Shown: in pieces, positions 12,601 to 24,763 of the stretch
How the letters are laid out: each line of letters starts with the position of its first letter
Numbering within the stretch: position 1 is the stretch's first letter
NCBI RefSeq assembly: GCF_002575655.3
Contig: NC_053040.3
Span: 356,436,267-356,500,266, forward strand
DNA length: 64,000 nt
Origin: Aegilops tauschii subsp. strangulata
Lineage: Eukaryota > Streptophyta > Magnoliopsida > Poales > Poaceae
Direction: 5' to 3'
Translations under genes and position numbers: made by a program
Notes under the pieces: generated by a model
The model's database searches: none
Told to the model about the DNA's origin: nothing
Seen by the model: only the letters and a program-made list of their open reading frames with translations

Positions 12601-14065
12601 CTTTCTTGCCAACCTCATAGTCTCTCCTACTTTGGAAGATCAAATTCGTGAGGCACAACTTCTTGATGCCATGGTGAAGAAGGTGAAACGTGGTATCGAC
12701 AAGGGTCTTTCCAAATACAAGTGCTATCGCATTGATGACAGAGACACTTTATTCTTTGAGGACCGGATTGTGGTTCCTAAAGGTGATCTAAGGAAAGTCA
12801 TAACGAACGAGGCGCACAATTCTCTTCTTTCCATTCATCCTGGAAGTACGAAGATGTACCATGACCTCAAGCAGTCGTATTGGTGGACTCGAATGAAGCG
12901 GGAAATTGCTCAGTTCGTGAATGAATGTGATGTCTGTCGAAGGGTGAAAGCAGAACACCAACGACCAGCTGGTCTCCTCCAACCTCTTGCTATCCCAGAA
13001 TGGAAGTTTGATCATATCGAAATGGACTTCGTGACTGGTTTTCCAAAGTCCAAACGCGAAAATGATGCTATCTTCGTTGTCATCGACAAGCTTTCTAAAG
13101 TGGCTCATTTCCTTCCAATCGAAGAATCCATCACAGCAGCTCAGTTGGCAGAGCTATACACCTCCAGAATTTTCTCCTTGCACGGCATTCCACAATTGAT
13201 TTCTTCAGATCGTGGAAGCATATTCACCTCTAAGTTCTGGGACTCCTTTCAGAAGGCTATGGGCACCAACATTCGCTTCAGCACAACTTTCCATCCTCAA
13301 ACTAGTGGCCAAGTCGAGCGAGTCAATCAAATTCTTGAAGATATACTCAGGGCTTGTGTCATTTCCTTTTGCATGAAATGGGAAGATTGTCTTCCATATG
13401 CCGAATTCTCATACAATGACAGCTTCCAAGCAAGTTTGGGCAAGGCCCCATTCGAGATTCTCTATGGCAGAAAATGCCGTACTCCTCTCAATTGGTCAGA
13501 GACTGGTGAACGCCAACTTCTTGGCAATGACTTAATCACAGAAGCTGAAGAAATGTGTAAAGTCATAAGAGAAAATCTCAAAGCCGCGCAATCGCGCCAG
13601 AAGAGTTACTATGATAGTAAGCACCGTGATGTGGCTTTCGAGATCGGAGACCATGTCTACCTCCGCGTCTCTCCAATGAAAGGCACTCGTCGCTTCGGTA
13701 TCAAAGGGAAGATTGCCCCTAGATACGTGGGCCCTTTCAAGATCATTGGCACAAGAGGCGACCTCGCCTATCAACTTGAGCTTCCTTCCAAGTTCGCGAA
13801 CGTGCACGATGTGTTCCACGTGTCACAGCTCCGCAAGTGCTTCAAGACGCCTGAGCGCACCATCAACTTCGAAGAGATTGACCTCCAAGAGGATCTGTCT
13901 TATCATGAGCACCCCGTTGCTATTCTTGAAGAAACTGAGTGCAGGACTCGCAACAAGTCAAACAAATTCCTGAAAGTGAAGTGGTCGCACCATTCCGACC
14001 GGGAAGCCACCTGGGAACGCGAGGACCACCTCCGTTCCGAATATCCGGAGTTTTTTCAGTCCTAG
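9614..14065 (+). pseudogene. gag-pol: Gag-Pol polyprotein of the chromovirus, three in-frame stops
   Basis: One frame of 1,484 codons runs from ATG 9614 to TAG 14063-14065 without a frameshift. It is interrupted only by TAG at 10520, TAG at 10988 and TGA at 12422. Gag comes first, followed by a CCHC knuckle (CNKCQQKGHYANKC, from 10577). A protease active site reads DTSAS where the family has DTGAS. Reverse transcriptase carries YLDD near 11731 and RNase H lies at about 12150-12530. Integrase has an HHCC finger (C-DVC near 12930) and a DDE core. A chromodomain closes the protein at about 13910-14060. The start was chosen because a Pro-rich Gag N-terminus follows that ATG. The three stops and the protease change fit C-to-T or G-to-A transitions. 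The copy cannot make its enzymes without readthrough. Confidence 0.93.
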
Positions 14066-14088
14066 ATCTCGGGACGAGATCCTCTCGT

Positions 14089-14101
14089 AGTGGTGGAGTG
14101 T
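14089..14101 (+). promoter_or_regulatory. Polypurine tract of the chromovirus
   Basis: AGTGGTGGAGTGT directly abuts the start of the 3' LTR at 14102. It is the expected plus-strand priming site, though interrupted by T residues. The preceding GACGAGAT and TCTCGTAGTGG phrases recur at 32319-32350 in the non-coding element. Confidence 0.6.
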
Positions 14102-14636
14102 TGTAACACCCCGGATGTAACTTTCCATATTTGTAACTCCAACTCTTGCCATTTTCGGCTATGTGCTATGATATTCCCTCCGTGGTCGGGTTTTGTCTTT
14201 CGTTTTGCATTTTGTTCATGTCATGCATATCATATCATGTCATCATGTGCATTGCATTTGCATACGTGTTCGTCTCTTGCATCCAAGCATTTTCCCGTTG
14301 TCCGTTTTGTAATCCGGCGCTCCCACCTCATCCGGTGCACCCCTCTTGTTTTCTTTCGTGTGCGGGTGTCAAACATTCTCGGAATGGACCGAGGCTTGTC
14401 AAGTGGCGTTGGTATACCACCGGTAGACCACCGGTCAAGTTTCGTTCCATTTGGAGGTCGTTTGGTACTCCAACGGTTAACCGGGTAACCGCAGATGCCT
14501 TCTGTGTGTTCCAGCAAAACCCCCTCTCTAAACCAGCCCAAAACTCCTCTAAGTCACTTCCATGCTGTAGGTCGTTCGATCACGATCGTGTGGGCGAAAA
14601 CCGCACCTCATTTGGACTCTCCTAGCTCCCTCTATC

Positions 14637-14644
14637 TATAAATA
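14637..14644 (+). promoter_or_regulatory. TATA box of the 3' LTR
   Basis: TATAAATA in the same context as 4837-4844. From here the promoter would read outward through 18286 into the flanking repeat. Confidence 0.65.
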
Positions 14645-16589
14645 GGTATCTCTCCCGAAAAACATTCATAGGCAAACCCTAACCCGCTTCCCTCGCGCCG
14701 CGCCGGACATATCGGCGCCGCCGCTGCAGCCTACCGGCGCGCGCCACGTGGCACGCCGCCGCGCCCCCGCCGCCGGCCCGCGAGGGCCGGGCGAGGCCCC
14801 CGCGGCCCGTACGCCGTGCGCCCGAGCCCAGCCGGCCGTCTCCGCCCGCGCCCCGGCCCCTCGCCTCCGGCCGCCGCCGGCCATCGCCGCGCCTCGCGCC
14901 GCGCTCGCTCCTCGTCGCCGCCGCTGGGCTCCGCCGCCGGCGTCCGACGCCGCCTCCCTTCGGCCGCCGTCCCCCCCCCCTCGCCGTCCTCTCCTCCGCT
15001 CCGGCCGAAGCTCCGGCCACCGGCGAGCTCGAGGCCGCCTGCTCCGGCCCGATCCAATCTGAAGTCGACCGAAGGTTGACTTTTCCCGAACCCTAAAATC
15101 TTCCAAGTCATTTATTTTTCTCAGCAAGTACCCTTGTTCATCATGGTATAACTCTCTGCATATAGCTCCGTTTGGTGCGTGTAATATGTCAAATTGTTCG
15201 TCTCGTGATTCTCTATATTTTGTTAAATTGCACCATGTTCATTAGAGGCAATCTTGATGCCCAAATCTCTATTGCAAGAGTGCTAGTTGCTGTTATCTGC
15301 TGGTTCTTAGCAGAACTTGGAGATTTTTTATTTTTGTATCATTTAATCAGTTCATCTTATGGGCATGAGCTCTACATGTGTTTTGTTGTATGCCATGCCA
15401 TCTTTCGAGTGGTGTATGCCATCTATTTTTCTGATCTCTGTGGTGACTAGAACAAGCATGCAAACTAGGCTCCGCAATGTTTCTGATTCCAGGGACTTAG
15501 TGATTTCTCTAAGTCCTTGTCTGCTGTTATTTTGTTGCCATGTAAACTTGATGGTACAGAGAGTTCTATGCATATTTTGGAGATTCTTAGTAAGGATGTG
15601 TTGTAGATATAGTTGTAATTGATCCATTCCTGCCCTTGTTTGCAATTATGGAGTGCATAGCATGACTCAATCTTGCTCTACTTTTGTTATAAAATATTTC
15701 TGGCAGATTCTTAACATGATATTCATTTTTGCCAAGCTTATTGTAGTTGATCCATACATGCTATGTATTTGCTCTTCCCATGGATAGTTTCACAAACATT
15801 CCATCTTGCTGTAGGTATGCTTGTTTTGTCATGCATTGCTTTGTGGCGAGTGCATCAAGCTCACCAAGATGCCTTCATATTATTGTTTCTGCCATGCTCT
15901 GTTTTCTGCTGTCTGCAACCTGTTAATGAAACTTGCTATGTTTACATGCTTGCCATCATATCTTCTTATCCTTTTTGGCTTAGGGTCAGTAAGGGACTTT
16001 TGTTATATGCATTTAGTAGAATACTGCCATGCCTTGTTTTGCCATGTTAAGTTCCTGTAGCATGTTGATTTCGTGATCTGAACATTGCTACCTGATGCTG
16101 TTTCTGCCCTGTCCAGTAATTTCACCAAGTCTGTGAGCCTGTTATCTTTTGCACTTTTGCCATGCTTGTTTGAGCCTGTTATGTTCTGAATTAGCCGTAG
16201 CTCAGTGTTCATCTTTTGTCAAGCTTCTCCTGTAGATCACTGCCATGTGCTTTGTTGCTATGTTGGAGTGCTGTAGCATTATTAGTTGTTGCATTCTAAG
16301 TGCTATCATGCTGTTAATCGCAGATTCGTGTCATTCTTATTTTGCTTGCCATTTGCAAACCGTGCATCCGTTTCCGGTGATCTTTATGTCGATTTCGACC
16401 GAAATCATCTCATCTTTCCAGTGGCATGCTTGGTTTGCCAAGTTACTGCCGTGTTCATCATTTTCCTCCCGGAGCACGCATATGCATCGCATATCATATC
16501 TCGCATATCATACATGTTTTGCATCATGTTACTTGTGCATTTCTCGTGCTTGATTGTGGTTCCGTTGCTTGTGTTCTTGTCTTGGGTAG

Positions 16590-18007
16590 AGCCGAGAGAC
16601 GAGTTCGTGAATGAGGAACCTGTTGAGTACGCTTACGAGGATCAAGCTTTCGACAACTCTGAGAACCTTGTAGGCAAGATGACCACCCCTCGAAATCACT
16701 TCTATCTTTGCTTTGCTAGTTGTTCGTTCTATTGCCATGCTGCGCTACCTATCACTTGCTATATCATGCCTCCCATATTGCCATGTCAGCCTCTAACCAT
16801 CTTTTCCTAGCAAACCATTGTTTGGCTAAGTTACCGCTTTGCTCAGCCCTTCTTATAGCGTTGCTAGTTGCAGGTGAAGTTGAAGTTTGTTCCATGTTGG
16901 AACATGGATATGTTGGGATATCACAATATCTCTTATTATATTAATGCATCTATATATTTGGTAAAGGGTGGAAGGCTCGGCCTTATGCCTGGTGTTTTGT
17001 TCCACTCTTGCCGCCCTAGTTTCTGTCTTACCGGTATTATGTTCCTTGAGTTTGCGTTCCTTACGCGGTTGGGTGATTTATGGGACCCCCTTGACAGTTC
17101 GCCTTGAATAAAACTCCTCCAGCAAGGCCCAACTTTGGTTTTACCATTTGCCACCTAAGCCTTTTCCCCCGGGTTTTCGCGAGCCCGAGGGTCATCTTTA
17201 TTTTAAACCCCCGGACCAGTGCTCCTTCGAGTGCTGGCCCAAACCGAGCGATGTCTGGCGCCCCCTGGTCAACCAGTGTCTATGCCAACCCGACGTCTGG
17301 CTCATCCGTTGTGCCCTGAGAACGAGATATGTGCAGCTCCTATCGGGATTTGTCGGCACATTCGGGTGGCTTTGCTGGTCTTGTTTTACCATTGTCGAAA
17401 TGTCTTGTAAACCGGGATTCCGAGACTGATCGGGTCTTTCCGGGAGAAGGTTTATCCTTCGTTGACCGTGAGAGCTTATGATGGGCTAAGTTGGGACACC
17501 CCTGCAGGGTATTATCTTTCGAAAGCCGTGCCCGCGGTTATGAGGCAGATGGGAATTTGTTAATGTCCGGTTGTAGAGAACTTGTCACTTGACCCAATTA
17601 AAATACATCAACTGTGTGTGTAGCCGTGATGGTCTCTTCTCGTCGGAGCCCGGGAAAAGAACACGGTTTGAGTTATGTATGACGTAAGTAGGAGTTCAGG
17701 ATCACTTCTTGGTCATTTCTAGATGACGACCGTTCCGTTGTTTCTCTTCTCGCTCTCATTTGCGTATGTTAGCCACCATATATGCTTAGTGCCTGCTGCA
17801 GCTTCACCTCATTACACCATCCTTTCCTATAAGCTTAAATAGTCTTGATCTCGCGGGTGTGAGATTGCTAAGTCCTCGTGACTCACAAATTCTACCAAAA
17901 CAGTTGCAGGTGCCGACGATGCCAGTGCAGATGATCAGATCGATCTCAAGTGGGAGTTCGATGAGGAACGTGGTCGTTACTATGTGTCTTTTCCTGATGA
18001 TCAGTAG
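16590..18007 (+). CDS. Putative spliced mini-ORF inside the 3' LTR (exons 16590-16673 and 17910-18007)
   Basis: Second copy of the frame at 6764-8180. The first block is again 84 bases between a GGGTAG acceptor and a TAG|GCAAG donor, with the same phase and no stop. Compared with the other LTR there is a Gly-to-Arg, a Glu-to-Asp and an Ala-to-Val change. The second block, after an intact TTGCAG acceptor, is 98 bases and ends with TAG at 18005. An upstream frame from ATG 14816 reaches an AAG|GTTGAC site at 15074 in compatible phase, so a protein of roughly 145 residues is conceivable. That first exon is low-complexity and not conserved in frame in the other LTR. No known domain. Confidence 0.4.
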
Positions 18008-18286
18008 TGGAGCCCAGTTGGGACGATCGGGGATCTAGCATTTGGGGTTATCTTATTTTCATTCGGATCTTGACCGTAGTCGGTCTATGTGTGTATTTTG
18101 GATGATGTATGAATTATATTTATGTATTGTGTGAAGTGGAGATTGTAAGCCAACTCTTTATCCCATTCTTGTTCATTACATGGGATTGTGTGAAGATGAC
18201 CCTTCTTGCGACAAAACCACAATGCGGTTATGCCTCTAAGTCGTGCCTCGACACGTGGGAGATATAGCCGCATCGTGGGCGTTACA

Positions 18287-18826
18287 TCCTGTTCATCCAG
18301 CCTCCACCGTGCGCTCGTCCACCGGCTACTGTTCAACCATCCCTCTCCACGGGCTACTGTTCATCCAGCCCTCCAGCAGCTACTATTCAACCAGCCCTCC
18401 ACGGGGTCGTCCTATTCATCTAGCCCTCCACGGGGTCCTGTTCATCCACCCCCCAACCGGCTCGATCGGGGTCCTGTTCATCTAGCGGCAACGACCTCTA
18501 CTACCACGGGGTCCTGTTCATCCAACCCCCCCCCACCGGGAACTGTTCATCCAACCCCCCCCCAACAACGCTCACTGTTCATCCAGAGGCAGCATCGATT
18601 GGCTTCAGTTAGCAGCAGTAGCGGAGGAATTGCTCGATCGGGTTTAGTTAACAGCCATCGATCGATCGTTCGGGTTCAGTAACGCGTAGCCTACAGTGCA
18701 ATCGCTCGGGTTCAGTAGGCGAACGCCTCACTCGGGTTCAATTAGAGCCGAACGCCTCGCACCCACGCACGTACGTGTACGAGAGAAACGAGCATCGCTC
18801 GGCCCCCGACCACCCACCGTAACCGG
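18287..18826. other. Degenerate minisatellite and short repeats, no gene
   Basis: 18287-18580 repeats a phrase like CCACGGGGTCCTGTTCATCC about eight times with variable spacing, continuing the sequence left of 4312. From 18630 to 18740 the phrase CGGGTT(C/T)AGT or a close variant occurs four times. I see no protein. The block ends where the Copia LTR begins at about 18827. Confidence 0.6.
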
Positions 18827-19768
18827 GAACTAGAACCAAACATATCTAGAGCAGACAGTAGAGAAAGTTGCATATATGAAGTAGAACTTAACATATCTTG
18901 GGCAAACACTAGAACTAGGAACTATGGAAGCACCTCTATTAGAAAGAGCAAGAACACGTATGGGACAACAGCAAAAGCAGTAGCACTGGACTTGGGGTCG
19001 GTGTCCTCGCCAGCCATGTCGTCAAGGAGGTTGTCGACGTCGGGGAAGTAGTCGTTGGAGTTCGGGCCGTCCGTGACGAAGAAGTCAGTAATCGCGCGAA
19101 GCACTCCCCAAAAACATTATCACCCTTCTACCGTACAGGACTCAAAGAGGTGCTGTTTCAGAGGCTTACTATCCCGACTCGCTGTGCATGCCGCAAGCTG
19201 GGATGAGGAAGACGACAGTAGCTCAGAGATTGGAACCCATGGCGAGAGGAGGAAGAAGTTCTGGTGTGCATCTCTGGAGAGAGGAGCGACCTTCCTTTTA
19301 TAGGCACAGGAGGGAGAGGCAAGAGGGCAGCGTCAGAAGGTAAAACGAAAAGACGAAGACGAAGCGAACAGCCAGCAGCCGAAAAGTTGCACCGTTCACA
19401 TTCAGTCTCCACTATCGAAAATCTTTTCAGGTTCCGTGTAACCTTTCGTATACCAGTCATGCGTGGCAAAAATTTAGACATCGGCTCGGCTCATTCCCGC
19501 AACCCGCGGCGCCTCGTGATGAGGCGTGGCGTGGCAAGGCGGGCGACAGAGGAGGAGCGCGAGTGAATGTCCCTCTTGTTCTCATACTCATACATCTGGG
19601 AAAACATCCTCCCTTATAAAGAGGTCCAACTCCCACCAAAGTAGCAATATGGGACTAAACTTTCGTTCCACCTCTTGCCTTGCACGAATGAGCTGCGTGG
19701 GCCTCTAGGATTTATTAGGAATTTCTGAAATTGCTCTTGGGCTGGCCCAAAATAGAAAAATTCCAGCA
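18827..19768 (-). repeat. 3' LTR of the Copia element, outer end missing
   Basis: It aligns with 24413-24763 plus 36050-36652. On the minus strand it starts TGCTGGAATTTTTC at 19768. A TTATAA box lies near 19613-19619. The terminal part present at 24284-24412 in the other LTR is absent, and the repeat-rich neighbour begins at that point. Confidence 0.85.
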
Positions 19769-19780
19769 ATCCCCCACCAG
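19769..19780 (-). promoter_or_regulatory. Polypurine tract of the Copia element
   Basis: On the minus strand CTGGTGGGGGAT abuts the 3' LTR start at 19768, the expected position and composition for plus-strand priming. Confidence 0.7.
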
Positions 19781-20320
19781 ATCCCAGAGGCACGCAAAAT
19801 TTGCCTTTGGTTCCAAAACACTATTTTATATACCGGTATTGTAGTAGAGACTGTTAAGTAGAACTTCCACCTAGTTAGAACTCTATGCTACACTAGTAAG
19901 CAACTTGAACAGTGTACTTGGCCTTGAACTCCAAGTTTGCTACGAATCTAGCTTCACACAAAGCCTTGACTAGGCTACCGTGGGTCTTCCCCGCGGTTGG
20001 AGCTTATGCGTCATACTCTACCTTTCATGAGTTTACTAGAGAGCACCCTACTCTCATAGATTGCGATGTTTAACAATTAGACTCATATAGGTGTGTTCTT
20101 CAAAAGATGTTCTGCAGGGCAACATCTCTGCTTCAATGAGCCACTTAGAACACATTAAGTTATACATCCACCTGCCATTCAGATTAGGAGAGTATTGCAT
20201 CTTCATGGAGTGGTATTGTTAATAGCAAGGATACTCTCCTCTCAGTTGACCAACAGCTTGTCTCCACATCTAATTCACGGGATCTCTGATCACATAGACT
20301 AGGTTACCACTGTGAACAAC
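19781..20320 (-). other. Untranslated 3' region of the Copia element
   Basis: About 540 bases between the end of the RNase H remnant and the polypurine tract. I see no frame or motif worth naming. Confidence 0.6.
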
Positions 20321-23300
20321 TCATATTGTGGGTCTCATACCCATCTCCTTTGATGCATTATCTATCACATTACGTGATAGACCCTTAGTAAAAGGATCTG
20401 CCAGATTTTTAGACGTTTGGATATAATCCAATGCAATAACTTCAGCGTTTTTCATTTTTCTGACAGACTTCAACCTTCTCTGAATGTGTCTTGATGACTT
20501 CATTTTATCCTTTGAGCTGCTCACTTTCGTGATTACAGTTTGATTGCCGCAGTTCATAAGGATACCCGGTACAGGTTTCTCAACTACCGACAAGTCATTC
20601 AAGAGCCGATGAAGCCAATTTGCTTCGACCGTAGCTGTATCTAGTGTTGTGAGTTCTGCTTCCATTGTTGACCTCGTTAAGATGGTCTACTTGCAAGACT
20701 TCCAAGAAACAGCGCCACCTCCATGAGTGTATACATATCCGCTTGTGGCCTTTATCTCATCAGCATCTGAGATCCAGTTTGAGTCACTATACCCTTCCAG
20801 TACCTTTGGGTACCCAGTGTAGTGAATTCCATAACTCGCAATGCCTTTGAAGTAACGCATAACTCTCTCTAGAGATTTCTAATGCACATCTCCAGGTTTT
20901 GAGACAAACCGGCTCAGTTTGCTAACAGCAAAAGAGATGTCAGGTCTTGTACCACTGGCTAAATACATAAGCGAGCCAATAATTTGAGAATACTTCAATT
21001 GATATCTAGCAATTCTTCGATTCTTTCGAAGTAGCACGCTAGCATCGTATGGTGTTGGAGAAGGCTTGTAGTCACTGTAGCCAAAGCGACTCAAGATCTT
21101 TTCCACATAGTGAGATTGTAGCAATGTAATCCCACCATCATCGTCTCTCAACAGCTTGACATCAGCCACTCCTAAATCCTTCATCTCAAAACAACGAGAT
21201 AGGAAATCCTTGACCTCCTTAATAACATTCAGATTTGTTCCAAAAATCTGTATGTCATCAACATACAAGCAAAGGATAACTCCCTCGCGCCCACCATGGC
21301 GATAGTACACACATTTATCAGCTTCATTTATAACAAAGCCTGCAGCTATTAAAGTTCTTTCAAACTTCTCACACCACTGTTTGGGTGCTTGCTTGAGTCC
21401 ATACAAAGACTTCAGCAACTTGCACACTTTTCCTTCCTGACCATCTATTACAAACCCATCTGGTTGTTCCATATAAATTTCCTCTTCCAACTCTCCATTT
21501 AGGAAAGCAGTCTTAACATCCATTTGATGAACGAGAAGACCATGTGAGGCAGCTAATGAAAGTAGTACACGAATAGTGGTCAGTCGAGCCACAGGTGAGT
21601 AAGTATCAAAGAAGTCTTCACCTTCCTTTTGGTTATAACCCTTAGCCACGAGCCGTGCCTTGTACTTCTCGATAGTACCATCAGGCCTAAGCTTCTTCTT
21701 GAATACCCATTTGCACCCTATAGGTTTGCACCCATAAGGACGATCAGTTATCTCCCAAGTTTCATTTGCAAAGATGGAATCCATCTCACTACGGACCGCT
21801 TCCTTCCAGTAGTCATCATCTTCAGATGCATAGGCCTCTGAAATAGAACTGGGAGTGTCATCTATTAGATAGACAAGAAAATCATCACCAAAGAACTTTG
21901 CAGTCCTCTATCTCTTGCTCCTAGTAGGAACTTCATTGTTCTCCTCCACAGGATTTTCGAAGTGTTCCATCGAAATGGCAGGTTCAGTAATTGTAACTGG
22001 TTCCTGATTCGATGAACTAGGCATCTCCTGATTAGATGAGGCAGCCATATCCTTCATGGGAAAGATATCTTCAAAGAAAGTCGCATCATTTGACTCCATA
22101 ATCATACCGACATGCATGTCAGGTACCTCATATTTTACAACCAAGAATCTATAGCCAATGCTATGAAAGGCATATCCTAGGAAAACACAATCCACAGTTT
22201 TTGGTCCAAGTTTACACTTCTTTGGAATTGGCACATTGACTTTCGCCAAAAAAACCCAAGTTCGTAGGTAAGAGAGTTTTAACCTTTTATTCTCCCATTC
22301 CTCGAATGGAGTTATCTCTTTGTTCTTTGTGGGAACTCGGCTTAGGACATGACATGCAGTCAATATCGCCTCCCCCCACTATGCCTTGGAGAGACCCGAT
22401 GTTTCTAACATGGCGTTAACCAAATCAGTTAGAGTACGGTTCTTTCTTTCGGCCACCCCATTTGACTAAGGTGAATAGGGAGGCGTCCTCTCATGGATTA
22501 TACCATGTTCCGCACAAAAGGAATCAAATTCATTTGAGAAATACTCTCCACCACGATCGGACCTAAGCCTCTTGATACTTCGATCAAGTTGGGTTTCCGC
22601 TTCAGCTTTATAGATCTTAAAATAGTTCAAAGCCTCATCCTTAGATTTTAGAAGATACACATGGCAATATCTAGTGGAGTCATCAATTAAAGTCATATAA
22701 TACTTCTTTCCACCTTTTGTCAACACACCATTCATTTCAAAAATATCTGAATGTATGAGCTCTAGTGGTGCAAGATTTCTTGTTTCCCCAGTTATATGAG
22801 AGTTACGAGGTTGCTTAGCTTGCACACACACTTGACACTTAGATCCCTTGACAGTGATTAAACTAGGGATTAAGTTCAACTTCGCTAGTCGCGACATGCA
22901 ACGAAAGTTAACATGAAAGAGACGTGAATGCCACACATTTTATTCACTATTGTTGCAAACATGATTAACAACTTTATTGCAAATGTGTGACAAGGATAAA
23001 CGAAACAGGCCTCCTGACTCATAGCCTTTACCAACAAAGGTTCCATACTTGGATATTACAAATTTATTAGACACAAAGACAAGCTTGTTGCCATCCCTAC
23101 ACAAAAGAGATCCGCTAACAAGACTTTTATTAATGGAAGGGGACATAATGCACGTTCTTCAGCCGCACAATCTTCCCCAAAGTAAACTTCAGATCGACCG
23201 TGCCGACACCATGAACAAATGCACTTGAACCATTGCCCATCAGCACGGTGGAAGTCCATGTGGTCTGATAAGACAAAAACATGGAAATATCACTGCATAC

Positions 23301-24376
23301 ATGCACATTAGCACCCGTGTCAATCAACCAATCAGGAGAATGACGTACTAGAAGAATAGTGGGAAATATACCATACCCAGCATCCTTCATGTTAGTTTCT
23401 CCAATTACAACATTAGCGGTCTTGCCGCCTTTTCCAAGATGACGCTTGTCATAGCGATTAGGGCAACTAGGAGCCCAGTGATCAGGATCTCCGCACACAT
23501 GACAAACGCATTTCTTCTTGTCATTATTCTTCTTGAAGTTGGTGTGCTGTACAACCTTGTTCTTCACATCAAACTTTGCTTTACCATCAAACTTGCCCTT
23601 GTTCTTGAACTTGTGGGGCTGGAAGTTTTTCTTTTGTACCAGATTGGCACTAGATCCTCCCTCAATACCTTGAGCACGTGTGTCCTTTGCTATCGCCTTT
23701 TCCTCCACATCAATAGTACCAATGAGATCCGGAACGGAAAACTCCTGCCTCTTATGCTTTAGTAAGGTAGCAAAGTTCCTCCATGAAGGAGGAAGCTTAG
23801 TGATGATGCCTCTGCAACAAACTTGTCCGGTAGCATACAATTGAAGTTCTCAAGTTCTCTAGCAAATGACTGTATCTCGTGAGCTTGCTCAACCACGGAG
23901 CGCTCTTGAGTCATCCTGTAGCCATAGAATTGTTCCATGATGTACAACTCAGTGTCGGCATCAGAGACCCCAAACTTGGCCTCGAGTGCGTCCCACATAT
24001 CTTTTCCATTATCAATTGACGCATAAGCATCAACTATGTTCTCACCAAGAACACTCAAGAGAGCAGCCTTAAACAGAGTATCCATTTTCTGAAAAGCTTG
24101 TTCCTGTTGGGCATCATACTCCCCTTAAGGTTTTCCAAGAGTGGCGTCATAGCAACTCATGGTTTGAAACCATAAGACTGCTCTCATGTGCCACCTCTTA
24201 TAGTGGATACCCTCAAACATAGGAGGTCTCATGGAAGCAGCAAAACCACTTGGTGTAAATTTCCTACAATAAGGTTTTCGGATTGTTGGAAATATGAGCA
24301 ATTTACCATATGATTTTTTAATGGAAATACTAGATAAAGCAGGACTAAAATAGCAGAGATAAAGCAAGTCATGCAA
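20321..24376 (-). pseudogene. gag-pol: Copia Gag-Pol polyprotein remnant
   Basis: Reading leftward: Gag with a FEGIHYKRW stretch near the start; a CCHC knuckle (CHVCGDPDHWAPSC, near 23500); a protease site DTGAN near 23320; and integrase at about 22940-22100 with HSDIFEMNG and SDRGGEY. Reverse transcriptase lies at about 21784-20900 with YVDD near 21255-21266. RNase H ends at the stop at 20321. Most pieces share one frame, but 23130-23840 lies in another, so there are at least two frameshifts. In-frame stops lie at the ends of the pieces near 20878, 21908, 22466, 22940 and 24125. The true start codon is unclear; the frame is open from 24376 and Gag-like sequence begins close to the LTR. No function can be expected. 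Confidence 0.9.
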
Positions 24377-24763
24377 TCTGATAGAGAGAAGGTAAATAAC
24401 ATCTGCAAATATGAACTAGAACCGAACATATCTAGAGCAGACAGTAGAGCAAGTTGCATATATGAAGTAGAACTTAACATATCTAGGGCAATGACAAGAA
24501 CAAGGAACTGTGGTAGGACCTCTAATAGAAAGAACAAGAACACGTACGGGATAGCAGCAACAACAGTAGCACTGGACTTGGGGTCGGTGTCCTTGCCAGC
24601 AATGTCGTCGAGGAGGTTGTCGACGTCGGGGAAGAAGTCGTCGTTGGGGACATAGTCTTCGGAGTACGCGGCGTCCGTGACGAAGAAGTCAGTAGTCGCG
24701 CGAAGCGCTCCCCAAAAACCTTATCACCCTACTCCCATGCAGGACTCAAATAGGTGCGGTTTC
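24284..24763 (-). repeat. 5' LTR of the Copia element, inner part
   Basis: It begins TGTTGGAAATATG at 24284 (the LTR 3' end on the minus strand), matches the 3' LTR from 24413 onward, and breaks at 24763 where the nested element starts. No clear Met-tRNA primer site follows at 24283, which is unusual; either the site is mutated or the boundary is a few bases off. Confidence 0.75.

Larger units (their letters stand above)
4312..18286 (+). mobile_element. Complete Tekay-type chromovirus (Ty3/Gypsy), 13,975 bases
   Basis: Two LTRs (4312-8459 and 14102-18286) both start TGTAAC and end GTTACA. The element is flanked by a perfect 5-base duplication TCCTG at 4307-4311 and 18287-18291, which fixes both ends. 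In order it carries a methionine-tRNA-like primer site, a long leader, one Gag-Pol frame with order Gag-PR-RT-RNaseH-INT-chromodomain, and a purine-rich tract before the second LTR. This order and the terminal chromodomain define a chromovirus; the long LTRs and domain sequence suggest the Tekay/Del clade. The LTRs differ at many sites, so it is not a recent insertion. Confidence 0.93.
14102..18286 (+). repeat. 3' LTR of the chromovirus
   Basis: The LTR is 4,185 bases. It begins TGTAACACCCCGG and ends GTTACA directly before the TSD copy at 18287. The layout is the same as in the 5' LTR. Scattered substitutions and small indels separate the two copies, especially in the GC-rich leader. Confidence 0.93.
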
